42,526 nt of DNA from PSLL01 sp964389705 (GCA_964389705.1 CAYMEO010000009.1:1-42526); one strand, 5' to 3'; shown: positions 15,278 through 23,096, numbered from the stretch's first letter. Made by a program: numbers and translations. The notes: generated by a model from the sequence alone, not told the origin.

Positions 15278-16189
15278 CTAAATATCTTTTACTTTTCGTA
15301 ACGAACGAGCCTTCATTATTTGATACGCCGCCCAAGCGTTCAACAATGGAGGAACAACCGCAGGTCGTCGTGATGTGTATGTCTGTGTTACGGCGAGTTT
15401 CACCTGAGCGGCATTCGCGGATGGAAACTCAGACCACAAGAGCGCAATAGTACCTGTTACAAAAGGCGCGGCGACACTCGTTCCTCCCAATGTGAGCGGT
15501 TTACCCTCGGCTCCGAGGCTCATAACGCCCTCACCGGGCGCGCTTAGTCCTCTTCTTCCAATAGAACTTCCCAAGTTCGAATAACTAATTGGTCTGCCCT
15601 GAATGTCGCATGCAACAACCGGAATGACCCAGGGATGGCGTGTGATAGCAGAACTTCCTATCGTTCCCTGATTCCCAGCCGCCGCAACGATTATAACGCC
15701 GCACCTTGCAGCATAATCCAAAGCCTGTTCCAATTTGTGTTCACCCTTGGTAGATGGTTGCGCAAGCGCGGCGCTCAAATTTATCACGTGTGCGCCAGCA
15801 TTAATACAATCAATGATTGCCTCCGCGAGTTCCTCGGGAGTTGCGCTTGGCATAGTTTCGACAAGCCCGATACGTTTCTTTCCATTCCCCGATGCCGTCT
15901 CCGCAAAAATGGGACGTACAAGCAGTGTGCAGTTTGGACATATTGCCGGGGCTGGCGAATTCCTCTTCCCGCACAGGATACCCGCTATAAAGGTCCCATG
16001 CATGCAGGCGGCGCTGCTCGCTTGAGCGCATGTACCAGAGAGCTTTCCAGGAATCTCACGTATATTTTCACTCACAATATCGAGATGATTCATAACGACA
16101 GGCCCATCTATTAACCCGACTATAATTTCGGGTCTACCGCTGGTGAGTTCCATCAACGCTGTGAGATTGACCAAATCCAAATGGTTCAT
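15278..16189 (-). CDS. PatA/PatG-like subtilisin (S8) protease
   Basis: This 303-residue protein from ATG 16189 consists of one S8 catalytic domain with no signal peptide, so it is probably cytoplasmic. The triad is visible: Asp28 in VGLIDGPV, His64 in CMHGTFIAG and Ser238 in GGTSVAAP, with oxyanion Asn173 in AAAGNQG. The GxIDGPV/CMHGTF-x-AG-x-L pattern and CPNCTLLVRPIF match the protease domains of cyanobactin enzymes PatA and PatG rather than secreted subtilisins. It lacks the propeptide and the PatG C-terminal domain, which is encoded separately downstream. A TTG at 16240 would add 17 residues. It is first in the leftward cluster and presumably cleaves the shared leader from the peptides. 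Confidence 0.88.
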   Translation of the reverse strand: MNHLDLVNLTALMELTSGRPEIIVGLIDGPVVMNHLDIVSENIREIPGKLSGTCAQASSAACMHGTFIAGILCGKRNSPAPAICPNCTLLVRPIFAETASGNGKKRIGLVETMPSATPEELAEAIIDCINAGAHVINLSAALAQPSTKGEHKLEQALDYAARCGVIIVAAAGNQGTIGSSAITRHPWVIPVVACDIQGRPISYSNLGSSIGRRGLSAPGEGVMSLGAEGKPLTLGGTSVAAPFVTGTIALLWSEFPSANAAQVKLAVTQTYTSRRPAVVPPLLNAWAAYQIMKARSLRKVKDI

Positions 16190-16240
16190 GGCACTGGATT
16201 CCCATTTCAATCCGGTGATTCCAAAATAGAAACGCCTCAA

Positions 16241-16953
16241 CCAAGAAGGAGAACTATGATTTTTCTATGGTTGATTTTGTGAGCGAAGTAGAAGTATAAG
16301 AATTATAGAGAGCAGTGTTAAAAACCCTTTTTATTCTGGATACAGGAGCTAATCAATTATGCTTCAGCATTCTCTTTTTTATTCCTCTCAGCGCAATTAT
16401 AAAACAACCTAAAAAGTAAAGTCAAGTAAAATTTTATTAATGAAAATTTTGTTCAGTTGCAAGGATAAAAAAGCTTGCCTTAAGATAAAATTAATAAGGG
16501 GAACTATCTCAAGGAAGGATAAACATCAGAACCACTAATAAGTTTCAACCGAAAGCAAATAAAAAGGGAGGAGGGTACAGAATTATTCAACATATTCTAG
16601 GGCATCTAATCGGATAACAGGTAATCAGATAAATAGGCCTTTAGGTAAGGTCTTGGAGATAGTTATCTCCAGGAGGGGTTAGGCAGACGTAGAGGTAGTA
16701 TTAAGAGTTGTAATAGAATCTTAGCATATATGGTCTATATGGTTTCAAAATGGATGGGAATTTATGGTAAGAGATGGATTTGTGAGACGAGGAAGTGGAA
16801 GAACAAGAAGATAATTGCATCTTTTATGGCTATAGTTTATAACATCCATGTGGTTGTAAGGGATGGAGGAGATTCGGATTTCTTTTTTGCTCTTATCTTT
16901 TTGTTTTCAACAAAACTAAACGAATTGACTCCTTCAATCTATATTAAGATCAA
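16241..16953. other. 700-bp AT-rich region without genes, with cluster promoter
   Basis: No supported gene is found. The left part is the 200-nt leader and the promoter (16396-16425) of the peptide cluster. At 16654-16671 is a perfect inverted repeat TGGAGATA-GT-TATCTCCA with no T-run. An ORF at 16730-16957 has unusual composition and no ribosome-binding site, and I do not consider it a gene. Confidence 0.6.
16396..16425 (-). promoter_or_regulatory. sigma-70-like promoter of the peptide cluster
   Basis: On the minus strand TTGACT (16425-16420) and a perfect TATAAT (16401-16396) are 18 bp apart. Transcription would start near 16389, giving a leader of about 200 nt before the protease ATG at 16189. 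It is the only strong promoter seen in this direction before the cluster. Confidence 0.65.
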
Positions 16954-17892
16954 CTAGTCCGCAAATGCCTTAACCACATTCTTCATCACTTCGACATTGC
17001 TCTGTTTGCCGACAGGGCTCGGCACGATTATGGGAAGCCGAAGACCTGCAGCTCTAAAGGCCCCGAGCTTCTCCCGACACCTCTCTGCCGGTCCCAAGAG
17101 CGCTACGGCATCTAGTAGTTCATCAGAGAGTGCATCGGCAGGATTTACACCGGATTTTATCCTTTCAACAACATCACCAAATCCAACGTTCTTAATCATG
17201 CGCTGATAAAATGGAAGCCTTGCATATCCCGCAAGCCCTCGCCTTGCAGCTTTACGTGCAGATTCGAGATCATCCGAAATAAAGCAAGGGATTCCATTTG
17301 TAACATCCACTTTATCGGGAAACCGTCCGGCCTTTTGGGCACCTCTACGCATAGCACCGATTAATTTCAGAATATATTCCGGAGTCGCAAGATAAGACAT
17401 AAAACCATCTGCTATCTCTCCTGCCAGCTCTGCTGTTTTTTCAGTTAGCGCCGCAATATATATAGGAAACGGCTTTAACTCCCTTTTTATAGTAAGAGCC
17501 GGCGAGGTTCCATCGGCAAACGACCTTACCGCCGCAACGTATTTACGCATCTCTTCAATTGGGTCTTTCATATCAATTCCAAAGCGGTCATTTACGGGTT
17601 TATGGCTAACACCCAGTCCAAGTACCATACGCCCGCCAGAGACCTCCTGAACTGTAAGGGCTTCAGCAGCACACATAACGGGGTGGCGCATATATATATT
17701 GGCAATCCACGTGCCAACATTTATCTTTGATGTTACCTCAGCAAAGACCTGGGCATTTGAAATGGAGCTATAGGGTGGAACCTCAGGAGAAAATATCGCC
17801 TCAAATTCTCCGGCTTCGGCCTCTCGTGCAAGGGCTCGAAGGTCTTCAACACTACATCCCCACACGGGTGAAACAGTTGCGATGCGTCTCAT
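16954..17892 (-). CDS. LLM-class (luciferase-like) flavin/F420-dependent oxidoreductase
   Basis: The 312-residue TIM-barrel enzyme of the bacterial luciferase superfamily resembles 5,10-methylene-tetrahydromethanopterin reductase-like proteins. Features include ATVSPVWGCSVEDLRALAREAE at the N-terminus, NVGTWIANIYMRHPVMCAAEALTVQEVSGGRMVLGLGVSH (the family's substrate/cofactor region), and a late ALLGPAERCREKLGAFRAAG block. Members use F420 or FMN, and which one is used here is not evident. It starts 11 bp after the radical SAM stop, so the two form an operon. Confidence 0.88.
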   Translation of the reverse strand: MRRIATVSPVWGCSVEDLRALAREAEAGEFEAIFSPEVPPYSSISNAQVFAEVTSKINVGTWIANIYMRHPVMCAAEALTVQEVSGGRMVLGLGVSHKPVNDRFGIDMKDPIEEMRKYVAAVRSFADGTSPALTIKRELKPFPIYIAALTEKTAELAGEIADGFMSYLATPEYILKLIGAMRRGAQKAGRFPDKVDVTNGIPCFISDDLESARKAARRGLAGYARLPFYQRMIKNVGFGDVVERIKSGVNPADALSDELLDAVALLGPAERCREKLGAFRAAGLRLPIIVPSPVGKQSNVEVMKNVVKAFAD

Positions 17893-17903
17893 CTGGTTTC
17901 TCC

Positions 17904-18797
17904 TTAATATTGATTAATCACGTCCCTGTAATAATCAGGGCGAAGCACTGACTCATCTCGGTTCTTTAAAACCTTTCGTATTTCTTGTAAGACCCTTTCC
18001 TTATCCTCTGGAAACTTTGCTTTAATAGGAAGATAGTTAGAGATATGGTTTGAAAAGAAGTATCCGTCTGTGAGATTTGTGTTTTCAACTATAATCTCAA
18101 GCTCTTTTATCATCTGGAACTTATCAGGAAGCTGAAATCCACCTTCTAGCCACTCCTGGTATATTGGAGCAGCCGGGCGAATCTGGAGCGAAAGTGCCCC
18201 TACGTACTCTGGATCGGTATCCGTAAGAAGCCTTCCCGTTGCTTCGGCATGCTCAAGGCTTCTATCCACCCCGCCGATGCCAAGGAGCACCATAGCCGAG
18301 TTTTTAATTCCCGCCTCCTTTAGCATCCTACACGCCATTACAGTCTGCTCGTAGTTGGCCCCCTTTTTGATTCTTTTAAGAACGACCTCATCGCCACTTT
18401 CAAATCCAATATAGACCATCTGAAGGCCAAGTTGCCTTAAAACTCTTAAATTCCCAACTCCCTTTCTCAGAACATCTCCAATATTTGCATACATATTAAT
18501 CCGCTCTAGGCGCGGACATTTCTTATTTAAATATTCCATAATCTCTACGAGTCTCTTTTGAGGAATTACAAGGGCGTTTCCATCGGCAATAAAGACCCGA
18601 TCAAAGTCATAATTCTCTGAAGCCTCATCAATAATCGCCTTAATCTCATCCATCGGACGTATGCGGAATCTCTGACTTTCCTTTCGGTACATTGCGCAGT
18701 ATGTACACTCATTGTGAGAGCAGCCGATGGTTGCCTGAAGTATGAAGCTCTTTGCTTCACTGGGAGGTCTAAAAAGCGGCATAGAGTACTCAATCAT
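17904..18797 (-). CDS. radical SAM protein with CSHNECTYC motif
   Basis: The 297-residue protein has an N-terminal cluster IGCSHNECTYCAMYR, with C26, C31 and C34 (CX4CX2C, one residue longer than the canonical CX3CX2C). It then has radical SAM TIM-barrel elements: RVFIADGNALV, MYANIGDVL, VYIGFESGDEVVLKRIKKG, and MVLLGIGG near the SAM-binding face. The GCSHN-C-x-x-C-x-MY signature recurs in a family of stand-alone radical SAM proteins of unknown reaction. No SPASM or B12-binding domain is present. It is the first gene of a two-gene operon with the LLM oxidoreductase. Confidence 0.88.
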   Translation of the reverse strand: MIEYSMPLFRPPSEAKSFILQATIGCSHNECTYCAMYRKESQRFRIRPMDEIKAIIDEASENYDFDRVFIADGNALVIPQKRLVEIMEYLNKKCPRLERINMYANIGDVLRKGVGNLRVLRQLGLQMVYIGFESGDEVVLKRIKKGANYEQTVMACRMLKEAGIKNSAMVLLGIGGVDRSLEHAEATGRLLTDTDPEYVGALSLQIRPAAPIYQEWLEGGFQLPDKFQMIKELEIIVENTNLTDGYFFSNHISNYLPIKAKFPEDKERVLQEIRKVLKNRDESVLRPDYYRDVINQY

Positions 18798-18854
18798 TAG
18801 TTTTACACTCTAACGCAAAACACTTAACAATTCAAGTAAGAAAGATTTGAATAC

Positions 18855-18882
18855 TTTACAAAAGTAAAGACTTTGTTATACT
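18855..18882 (+). promoter_or_regulatory. sigma-70-like promoter, possibly giving a leaderless mRNA
   Basis: TTTACA (18855-18860) and TATACT (18877-18882) are separated by 16 bp. The -10 ends only 8 bp before ATG 18891, so the expected start of transcription is at or next to the start codon. No Shine-Dalgarno is present. Confidence 0.5.
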
Positions 18883-18890
18883 GAAGGCCC

Positions 18891-19064
18891 ATGGGAAAGT
18901 ATGAGAAAAGAGATAAGAAAAATTCCTCTCTCCTCGGGGAGCTTTTCGTAATGGAATGGAAAATGGAAGAACACGAAAGGGAGGGAGCAACTTACATACT
19001 GGCTATTATTGGCCTTGTTGCTTCAATCCTGATTCTCGTATCACTTACGCATGTCTTATACTAA
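18891..19064 (+). CDS. small single-pass membrane protein
   Basis: This 57-residue ORF reads MGKYEKRDKKNSSLLGELF..., with a charged N-terminal half (KMEEHEREG) and a C-terminal hydrophobic helix (ATYILAIIGLVASILILVSL). That predicts a single-span inner-membrane protein with its N-terminus in the cytoplasm. Support comes from its own promoter placed immediately upstream and the clean membrane segment; no homologue is recognised. It lies divergent from the radical SAM gene. Confidence 0.6.
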   Translation: MGKYEKRDKKNSSLLGELFVMEWKMEEHEREGATYILAIIGLVASILILVSLTHVLY

Positions 19065-19147
19065 AATTGATGTAGATATAATCCTTTAGCACCTACTTCG
19101 CAAATCTTGCATTTATCTTCACAATGCTTCAATAAGAAGAGCCCGTT

Positions 19148-19639
19148 CTATTCAGATACCCAGCTGATAATGTGTTTCATAATATCCTCTCGGTCTAAGG
19201 TAGCTCCGGTATTGTCTTTAAAAATAAAACCATTTGCCGATTTTAGGCATGTAATTTTAATAAGCTGTCTTGCCTTTGAGAGAATCTGCCCCACAGTTGC
19301 TGCAGATTGTTTTTTCTGACCTAAAACCAGAATCCCATTTGGTATATCATTGAGAAAAACAACAAACCTCTCAGGACCTATAATGCAAAAGCCCATCCTC
19401 TTTCCGGGTAGATTGAGAAATAAAGTCAAGAGCTCTTGTGGAAGCCTATATATGGAAATCACCTTTTTGCCTGAGCCTTCGTTGTATGCGCTTACAGCTG
19501 CTTTCGCCAGGCCGAAAAATTCATCCATAGCCTCTTTAGCCTCGTAGGTCTCATCCACACTATCTACAGATTCTACCTTCTCACGCCTTTTTTCCCTTTC
19601 CCTAGCCATATCCATTATCTCTTTTTGAAACTTTGTCAA
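19148..19639 (-). CDS. hypothetical protein
   Basis: This 163-residue protein has a highly charged N-terminal helix (EREKRREKVESVDSVDE), then a mixed alpha/beta part with GFCIIGPERFVVFLNDIPNGILVLG and a C-terminal IFKDNTGATLDREDIMKHIISWVSE. The start is a TTG at 19639 preceded by AGGAGG, which makes it a convincing gene. I see no signal peptide, membrane span or recognisable family. Neighbours do not suggest a role. Confidence 0.7.
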   Translation of the reverse strand: MTKFQKEIMDMAREREKRREKVESVDSVDETYEAKEAMDEFFGLAKAAVSAYNEGSGKKVISIYRLPQELLTLFLNLPGKRMGFCIIGPERFVVFLNDIPNGILVLGQKKQSAATVGQILSKARQLIKITCLKSANGFIFKDNTGATLDREDIMKHIISWVSE

Positions 19640-19734
19640 AATCTGCCTCCTATTTTTTAGCTTCCTTTATTAAACTCTAGCTTTTTAAAGACTATACCAA
19701 CACTTCTAGAAAAAATACTTAGCTTACGATAGAA

Positions 19735-20076
19735 ATGGTATTATTAAAAGCGATGAAACTAAATATACCTAACGGCTCGAGTTTCATAGGAAATCTAACC
19801 ACAATAGGGAGAGTAACTGGAAAAGAGCGTACAGTGGAGTTGCGCTTTGTTCTCTACAATGGAAAACTCTATGCGTCAAGAAGAACGGCGGATGGAGATT
19901 GGTTCAAGAATATACTCGCTAACCCTTTTGTCATAGTTGAAGTAAACGGCGAGAAGATAAATGGACGCGCCAAGATGGTGGAAGACAAAAAGCTTTCAAA
20001 TAAGATCTCAGAGCTAAAATACAGTGATAGACGCAGAGAAGAAAATAGAGTGATAGTAGAGATAATACCTCTATAG
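19735..20076 (+). CDS. split-beta-barrel (Ddn/nitroreductase-type) flavin or F420-binding protein
   Basis: This 113-residue protein reads NGSSFIGNLTTIGRVTGKERTVELRFVLYNGKLYASRR, then GDWFKNILANPFVIVEVNGEKINGRAKMV. This is the pattern of the small split-barrel family that includes F420-dependent Ddn and related nitroreductase/PNPOx-like proteins (TxGRxTGxxR...L...Y..SxG...WxxNL.ANP.V.V). It may reduce quinone- or nitro-type substrates using F420H2 or FMN. ATG 19735 lacks a strong ribosome-binding site; ATG 19753 is an alternative. An LLM-type oxidoreductase nearby (16954-17892) also fits a deazaflavin or flavin theme, but that is inference. Confidence 0.8.
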   Translation: MVLLKAMKLNIPNGSSFIGNLTTIGRVTGKERTVELRFVLYNGKLYASRRTADGDWFKNILANPFVIVEVNGEKINGRAKMVEDKKLSNKISELKYSDRRREENRVIVEIIPL

Positions 20077-20176
20077 GAGATCATCTCTTTTTCTCGGCGA
20101 ACCAGAGACCTCTTGAAAGTGGCTTTCCGCAGAAGGGGCAAAAATTTACGACGATATAATTAAATTCACACCTCGA

Positions 20177-22090
20177 TCACGATTTTAACGGTACAACCAA
20201 GACACTGGCTTGGATTCGATGGCGTAGGTTCTCTACAGTCGTACCGTGGAGAATATCAGAGACCCCGGAATGGCCATGACCGCCCAGAATCACAAGATCA
20301 ACATTGAGGTCATTAATCATTCGAGCCAGTTCTGAGGCAGGGCTTCCGGTTCCCAATCGCCACTCCACATCAATTCCCATCTCATACAATTTGTGTGTAA
20401 GCTCTTCGAGTCGCCTCTGGTCACTGAGTGTCTCATCATCGGCAGCCTCTTGCCTCATCGCTAAAGCGGCAGGGCTCTCAACCACATGAAGTAAAAATAA
20501 CCTTGCTTTATTTCCACGCACAATGCGCTCTGCCTCAGCCAATAGCCTCTCTTCCCCACCGGAGAAATCAAGAGCCACTGCCACACGCCGATATGGATGC
20601 AGTGGCGGTAAAACCGTTTTAGGGGTTGATATCGGGCCGTGGATTCCAACCCATGGCACCCTGACCCTCTTAATCCATGGATGAAGGGTTATATACATAA
20701 GCAGAGACCCAATTGCTACACTTAGCGGTATAGCAGTTATCTCAATCGCCCAGTCATGCCCCCCTGCACTCGATAGCCAATCTTTAATTTGGTCTATGAC
20801 CAGCTTCACATTAAGAAAAACAATAATAGCCGCCGCTATCCAGGCAATTATACGAAGCCAATTTGGAGAGACAAACTCACCCATACGGCGCCTGTCGGAT
20901 ACAAAGTGAATCAGTGGAATAATGGCAAATGGGAGTTGCAATGACAGCACCACCTGGCTCAGTACCAGAAGAGAACTAGTAGAGGTTTCGCCAAAATACC
21001 AAATCGCAACTGTAGCTGGAACCACTGCCAGAAGCCGTGTGATCAATCTACGAAGCCAGGGACGAATGCGTAGGTTGAGGTATCCCTCCATGACAACCTG
21101 ACCAGCCAATGTACCGGTAATCGTAGAACTCTGACCGGAGGCCAAAAGGGCAATGGCAAAGGCAAAGGGCGCAATGGCCACCCCTAGAAGTGGTTCAAGC
21201 AAGCGATGAGCATCCTTTATTTCGGCTACGTCATAGTGCCCGTTCCGATAGAATACAGCAGCAGCCATGACGAGAATTGCAGCATTTACAAAGAAAGCAA
21301 TGTTGAGAGCCAAGGCTGAATCAATGGTATTCCAACGGATTGCCTGTTTGATTTTATCGCGGTCATATCCAATTCGGCGCGTCTGCACAAGGGAAGAATG
21401 CAAGTATATGTTATGTGGCATTACCGTCGCCCCTAGAATACCCATAGCAATATAAAGAGCATTTTTATCGGGCAGTGAGGGAGCAAACCCACTTATAATT
21501 CCTCCCCAGTCCGGCTTGGCTAGAAAAATCTCAATAAGGAGACCCACACCAATTGTAGTCACTAGAGATAAGATTAGGGCTTCGAGCTTTCGGATACCAA
21601 ATCGAGATAAGGCAAGCAACAGCAATACGTCCAGAGCTGTAAGTAAGACACCGTATAAAAGCGGCAATCCAAAGAGTAGATTGAGAGCAATGGCAGAACC
21701 AAGTACCTCTGCAAGATCACACGCAGTGATGGCAATTTCAGCGAGGATGTAGAGCGGGATATTAACAAGTGTTGGATACTCTTCACGGTTTGACTGTGCT
21801 AAATCACGACGACCAACAATTCCCAGCCTGGCTGACAGGCTCTGAAGAAGTATTGCCATCAGGTTGGACATAAGAAGCACCCAAATGAGTTTATAGTTGT
21901 ATCGGCTTCCTCCAGCTAGATCAGTAGCCCAGTTGCCTGGGTCCATATATCCCACCGAAACCATAAGAGCCGGTCCACTAAATGCAAGCCAATGGCGCCA
22001 CCATGAACTGGCACTGGGAATACGCACCGATTCATGAACCTCTGCCAATGAGCGCTGTTGATGATGAGAATGGGTACTAAGCCTCGACAT
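20177..22090 (-). CDS. mntH: Nramp divalent metal transporter fused to a universal stress protein domain
   Basis: The 637-residue protein has an N-terminal Nramp transporter (about residues 35-450) with the metal-binding TM1 motif SVGYMDPGNWATDLAGG and TM6 motif TVMPHNIYLHSSLVQTRR, both required for Mn2+/Fe2+ coordination. The C-terminal ~150 residues form a UspA-type domain: RRVAVALDFSGGEERLL, LFLLHVVESP, and an ATP-loop GGHGHSGVSDILHGTTVENL. The product would import Mn2+ (or Fe2+) with H+, with the cytosolic USP domain possibly nucleotide-responsive. It lies 68 bp downstream of mntR in the same direction, so it is probably in the mntR operon. In-frame codons after its TGA encode a zinc-ribbon-like tail (see findings). 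Confidence 0.95.
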   Translation of the reverse strand: MSRLSTHSHHQQRSLAEVHESVRIPSASSWWRHWLAFSGPALMVSVGYMDPGNWATDLAGGSRYNYKLIWVLLMSNLMAILLQSLSARLGIVGRRDLAQSNREEYPTLVNIPLYILAEIAITACDLAEVLGSAIALNLLFGLPLLYGVLLTALDVLLLLALSRFGIRKLEALILSLVTTIGVGLLIEIFLAKPDWGGIISGFAPSLPDKNALYIAMGILGATVMPHNIYLHSSLVQTRRIGYDRDKIKQAIRWNTIDSALALNIAFFVNAAILVMAAAVFYRNGHYDVAEIKDAHRLLEPLLGVAIAPFAFAIALLASGQSSTITGTLAGQVVMEGYLNLRIRPWLRRLITRLLAVVPATVAIWYFGETSTSSLLVLSQVVLSLQLPFAIIPLIHFVSDRRRMGEFVSPNWLRIIAWIAAAIIVFLNVKLVIDQIKDWLSSAGGHDWAIEITAIPLSVAIGSLLMYITLHPWIKRVRVPWVGIHGPISTPKTVLPPLHPYRRVAVALDFSGGEERLLAEAERIVRGNKARLFLLHVVESPAALAMRQEAADDETLSDQRRLEELTHKLYEMGIDVEWRLGTGSPASELARMINDLNVDLVILGGHGHSGVSDILHGTTVENLRHRIQASVLVVPLKS

Positions 22091-22157
22091 TGAATCTCCT
22101 TGTGACCAGTCCTCTAGTACTATAGAAGATCAGTAAGATTATCCAGATGCACAGGCT

Positions 22158-22826
22158 TCATCCGCCCTCCGCGGTTTGAGTAACGTATATGCTCCTTGCC
22201 ACATCCCTTGGTAGGCGGTGCTCGGATGAGCCTACTTTTATAAATAGATCCCCTTCAAATGGAGACTTATCCTCTATACGCACCTTGACCTTTGGAAATA
22301 ACCCTAGCTCAGCCATAAATCTGAGTTTCTTCGGATCGCCGTCACTTACAGAACTTATCGTCACAGTCCTCCCAGTCTCCACATCGGCTAAAGAACGACC
22401 CTCCTCAACCTCTTCAATTACTCCTTCTCCTGTAGGAATAGGGTCTCCGTGCGGATCTGTCTTTGGGTATCCGAGGACATAATCCATTCGGTCCAATATC
22501 TCATCGGATATAAAGTGCTCAAGCTTTTCCGCCTCAACGTGAACCTTATCCCAATCAAGTCCGAGCACCTCTTTCAAAAAGAGCTCAACCAAACGGTGTC
22601 TGCGTATAACCCTTAGGGCTATCTTCTCTCCCTTTTCTGTAAGCACAACGCCGTGATAAGAGATGTGTTTGAGAAACTTTTCCTTGGCAAGCCTCTTAAT
22701 CATCGCCGTGACTGTAGCATCGGAGAGGGCGAGTCTCTCGGCAATGGCAGAGGTATTAACTCTGCCCTGCCGTCTCTGCAACTTATATATAGTCTTTAGA
22801 TAATCCTCAATAGTCGGACTAATCAT
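22158..22826 (-). CDS. DtxR/MntR-family metal-dependent transcriptional regulator
   Basis: The 222-residue regulator has an N-terminal winged helix (SPTIEDYLKTIYKL, RVNTSAIAERLALSDATVTAMIKRLAKEKFLKH). A metal-binding and dimerisation domain follows (RRHRLVELFLKEVLGLDWDKVHVEAEKLEHFISDEILDRMD, with the conserved His/Glu/Asp ligands). A C-terminal FeoA/SH3-like domain lies from about residue 145 to the end, as in IdeR/DtxR. It precedes mntH and has three copies of a DtxR-type operator in its own promoter and leader, indicating autoregulation and control of mntH. Mn2+ is the likeliest co-repressor given the neighbour, but Fe2+ is possible. No clear Shine-Dalgarno precedes ATG 22826. Confidence 0.93.
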   Translation of the reverse strand: MISPTIEDYLKTIYKLQRRQGRVNTSAIAERLALSDATVTAMIKRLAKEKFLKHISYHGVVLTEKGEKIALRVIRRHRLVELFLKEVLGLDWDKVHVEAEKLEHFISDEILDRMDYVLGYPKTDPHGDPIPTGEGVIEEVEEGRSLADVETGRTVTISSVSDGDPKKLRFMAELGLFPKVKVRIEDKSPFEGDLFIKVGSSEHRLPRDVARSIYVTQTAEGG

Positions 22827-22885
22827 TTAGATGAACCTAAATTTATTTTTAGTAGAGCCTAAAATAAAATTTAGACTAGTCTAAA
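22826..22885. promoter_or_regulatory. three DtxR/MntR-type operators at exact 22-bp spacing
   Basis: TTTAG-N6-CTAAA occurs three times: 22826-22841, 22848-22863 and 22870-22885. Each starts exactly 22 bp after the previous one, placing all three on the same DNA face about two turns apart. The outermost box touches the -10, and the innermost touches the mntR start codon. The pattern fits the palindromic sites known for DtxR/MntR regulators. Confidence 0.85.
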
Positions 22886-22913
22886 TTTTATTTAAATTTT
22901 TAAATTTTGTCAA
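22885..22913 (-). promoter_or_regulatory. mntR-mntH promoter
   Basis: On the minus strand a perfect TTGACA (22913-22908) and TAAAAT (22890-22885) are 17 bp apart. Transcription would start near 22878, inside the outermost TTTAG-N6-CTAAA box, so a bound regulator would block initiation. Confidence 0.8.
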
Positions 22914-22916
22914 GTC

Positions 22917-23096
22917 TTATGAGTAGATCACTTCAAATTTTAATCCCTTTGAAGCTTCGATAAATTCTTCTATATCACGAAGTTTGTCTTTAAGAACATC
23001 CTTAGGGTCTTTCTCATCAAAATAGATCGCAAAATCATAGTCGCTCATAGAACCCGTTTCTCCTCTTACCTAGGAGTCAAATAAATAAACTAGCTT
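22917..23096 (-). pseudogene. degraded MNT-type nucleotidyltransferase fragment
   Basis: Minus-strand translation gives KLVYLFDS-stop-VRGETGSMSDYDFAIYFDE followed by about 25 more residues to a stop. This matches the core of minimal nucleotidyltransferases (VYLFGSxxRGExxxxSDYDFAIYF with its Gly-Ser and Asp-x-Asp). The Gly of the GS motif is Asp here, there is an in-frame TAG, and both ends are truncated. Such proteins are usually antitoxins paired with HEPN toxins; no HEPN partner is visible. A 42-codon ORF from the ATG at 23040s remains open but lacks the active-site GS. Confidence 0.7.

Noticed and set aside
16730..16957. 75-codon plus-strand ORF in the 16.2-16.95 kb gap
   Set aside because: No ribosome-binding site, no recognisable sequence, and it lies in non-coding-looking AT-rich DNA.
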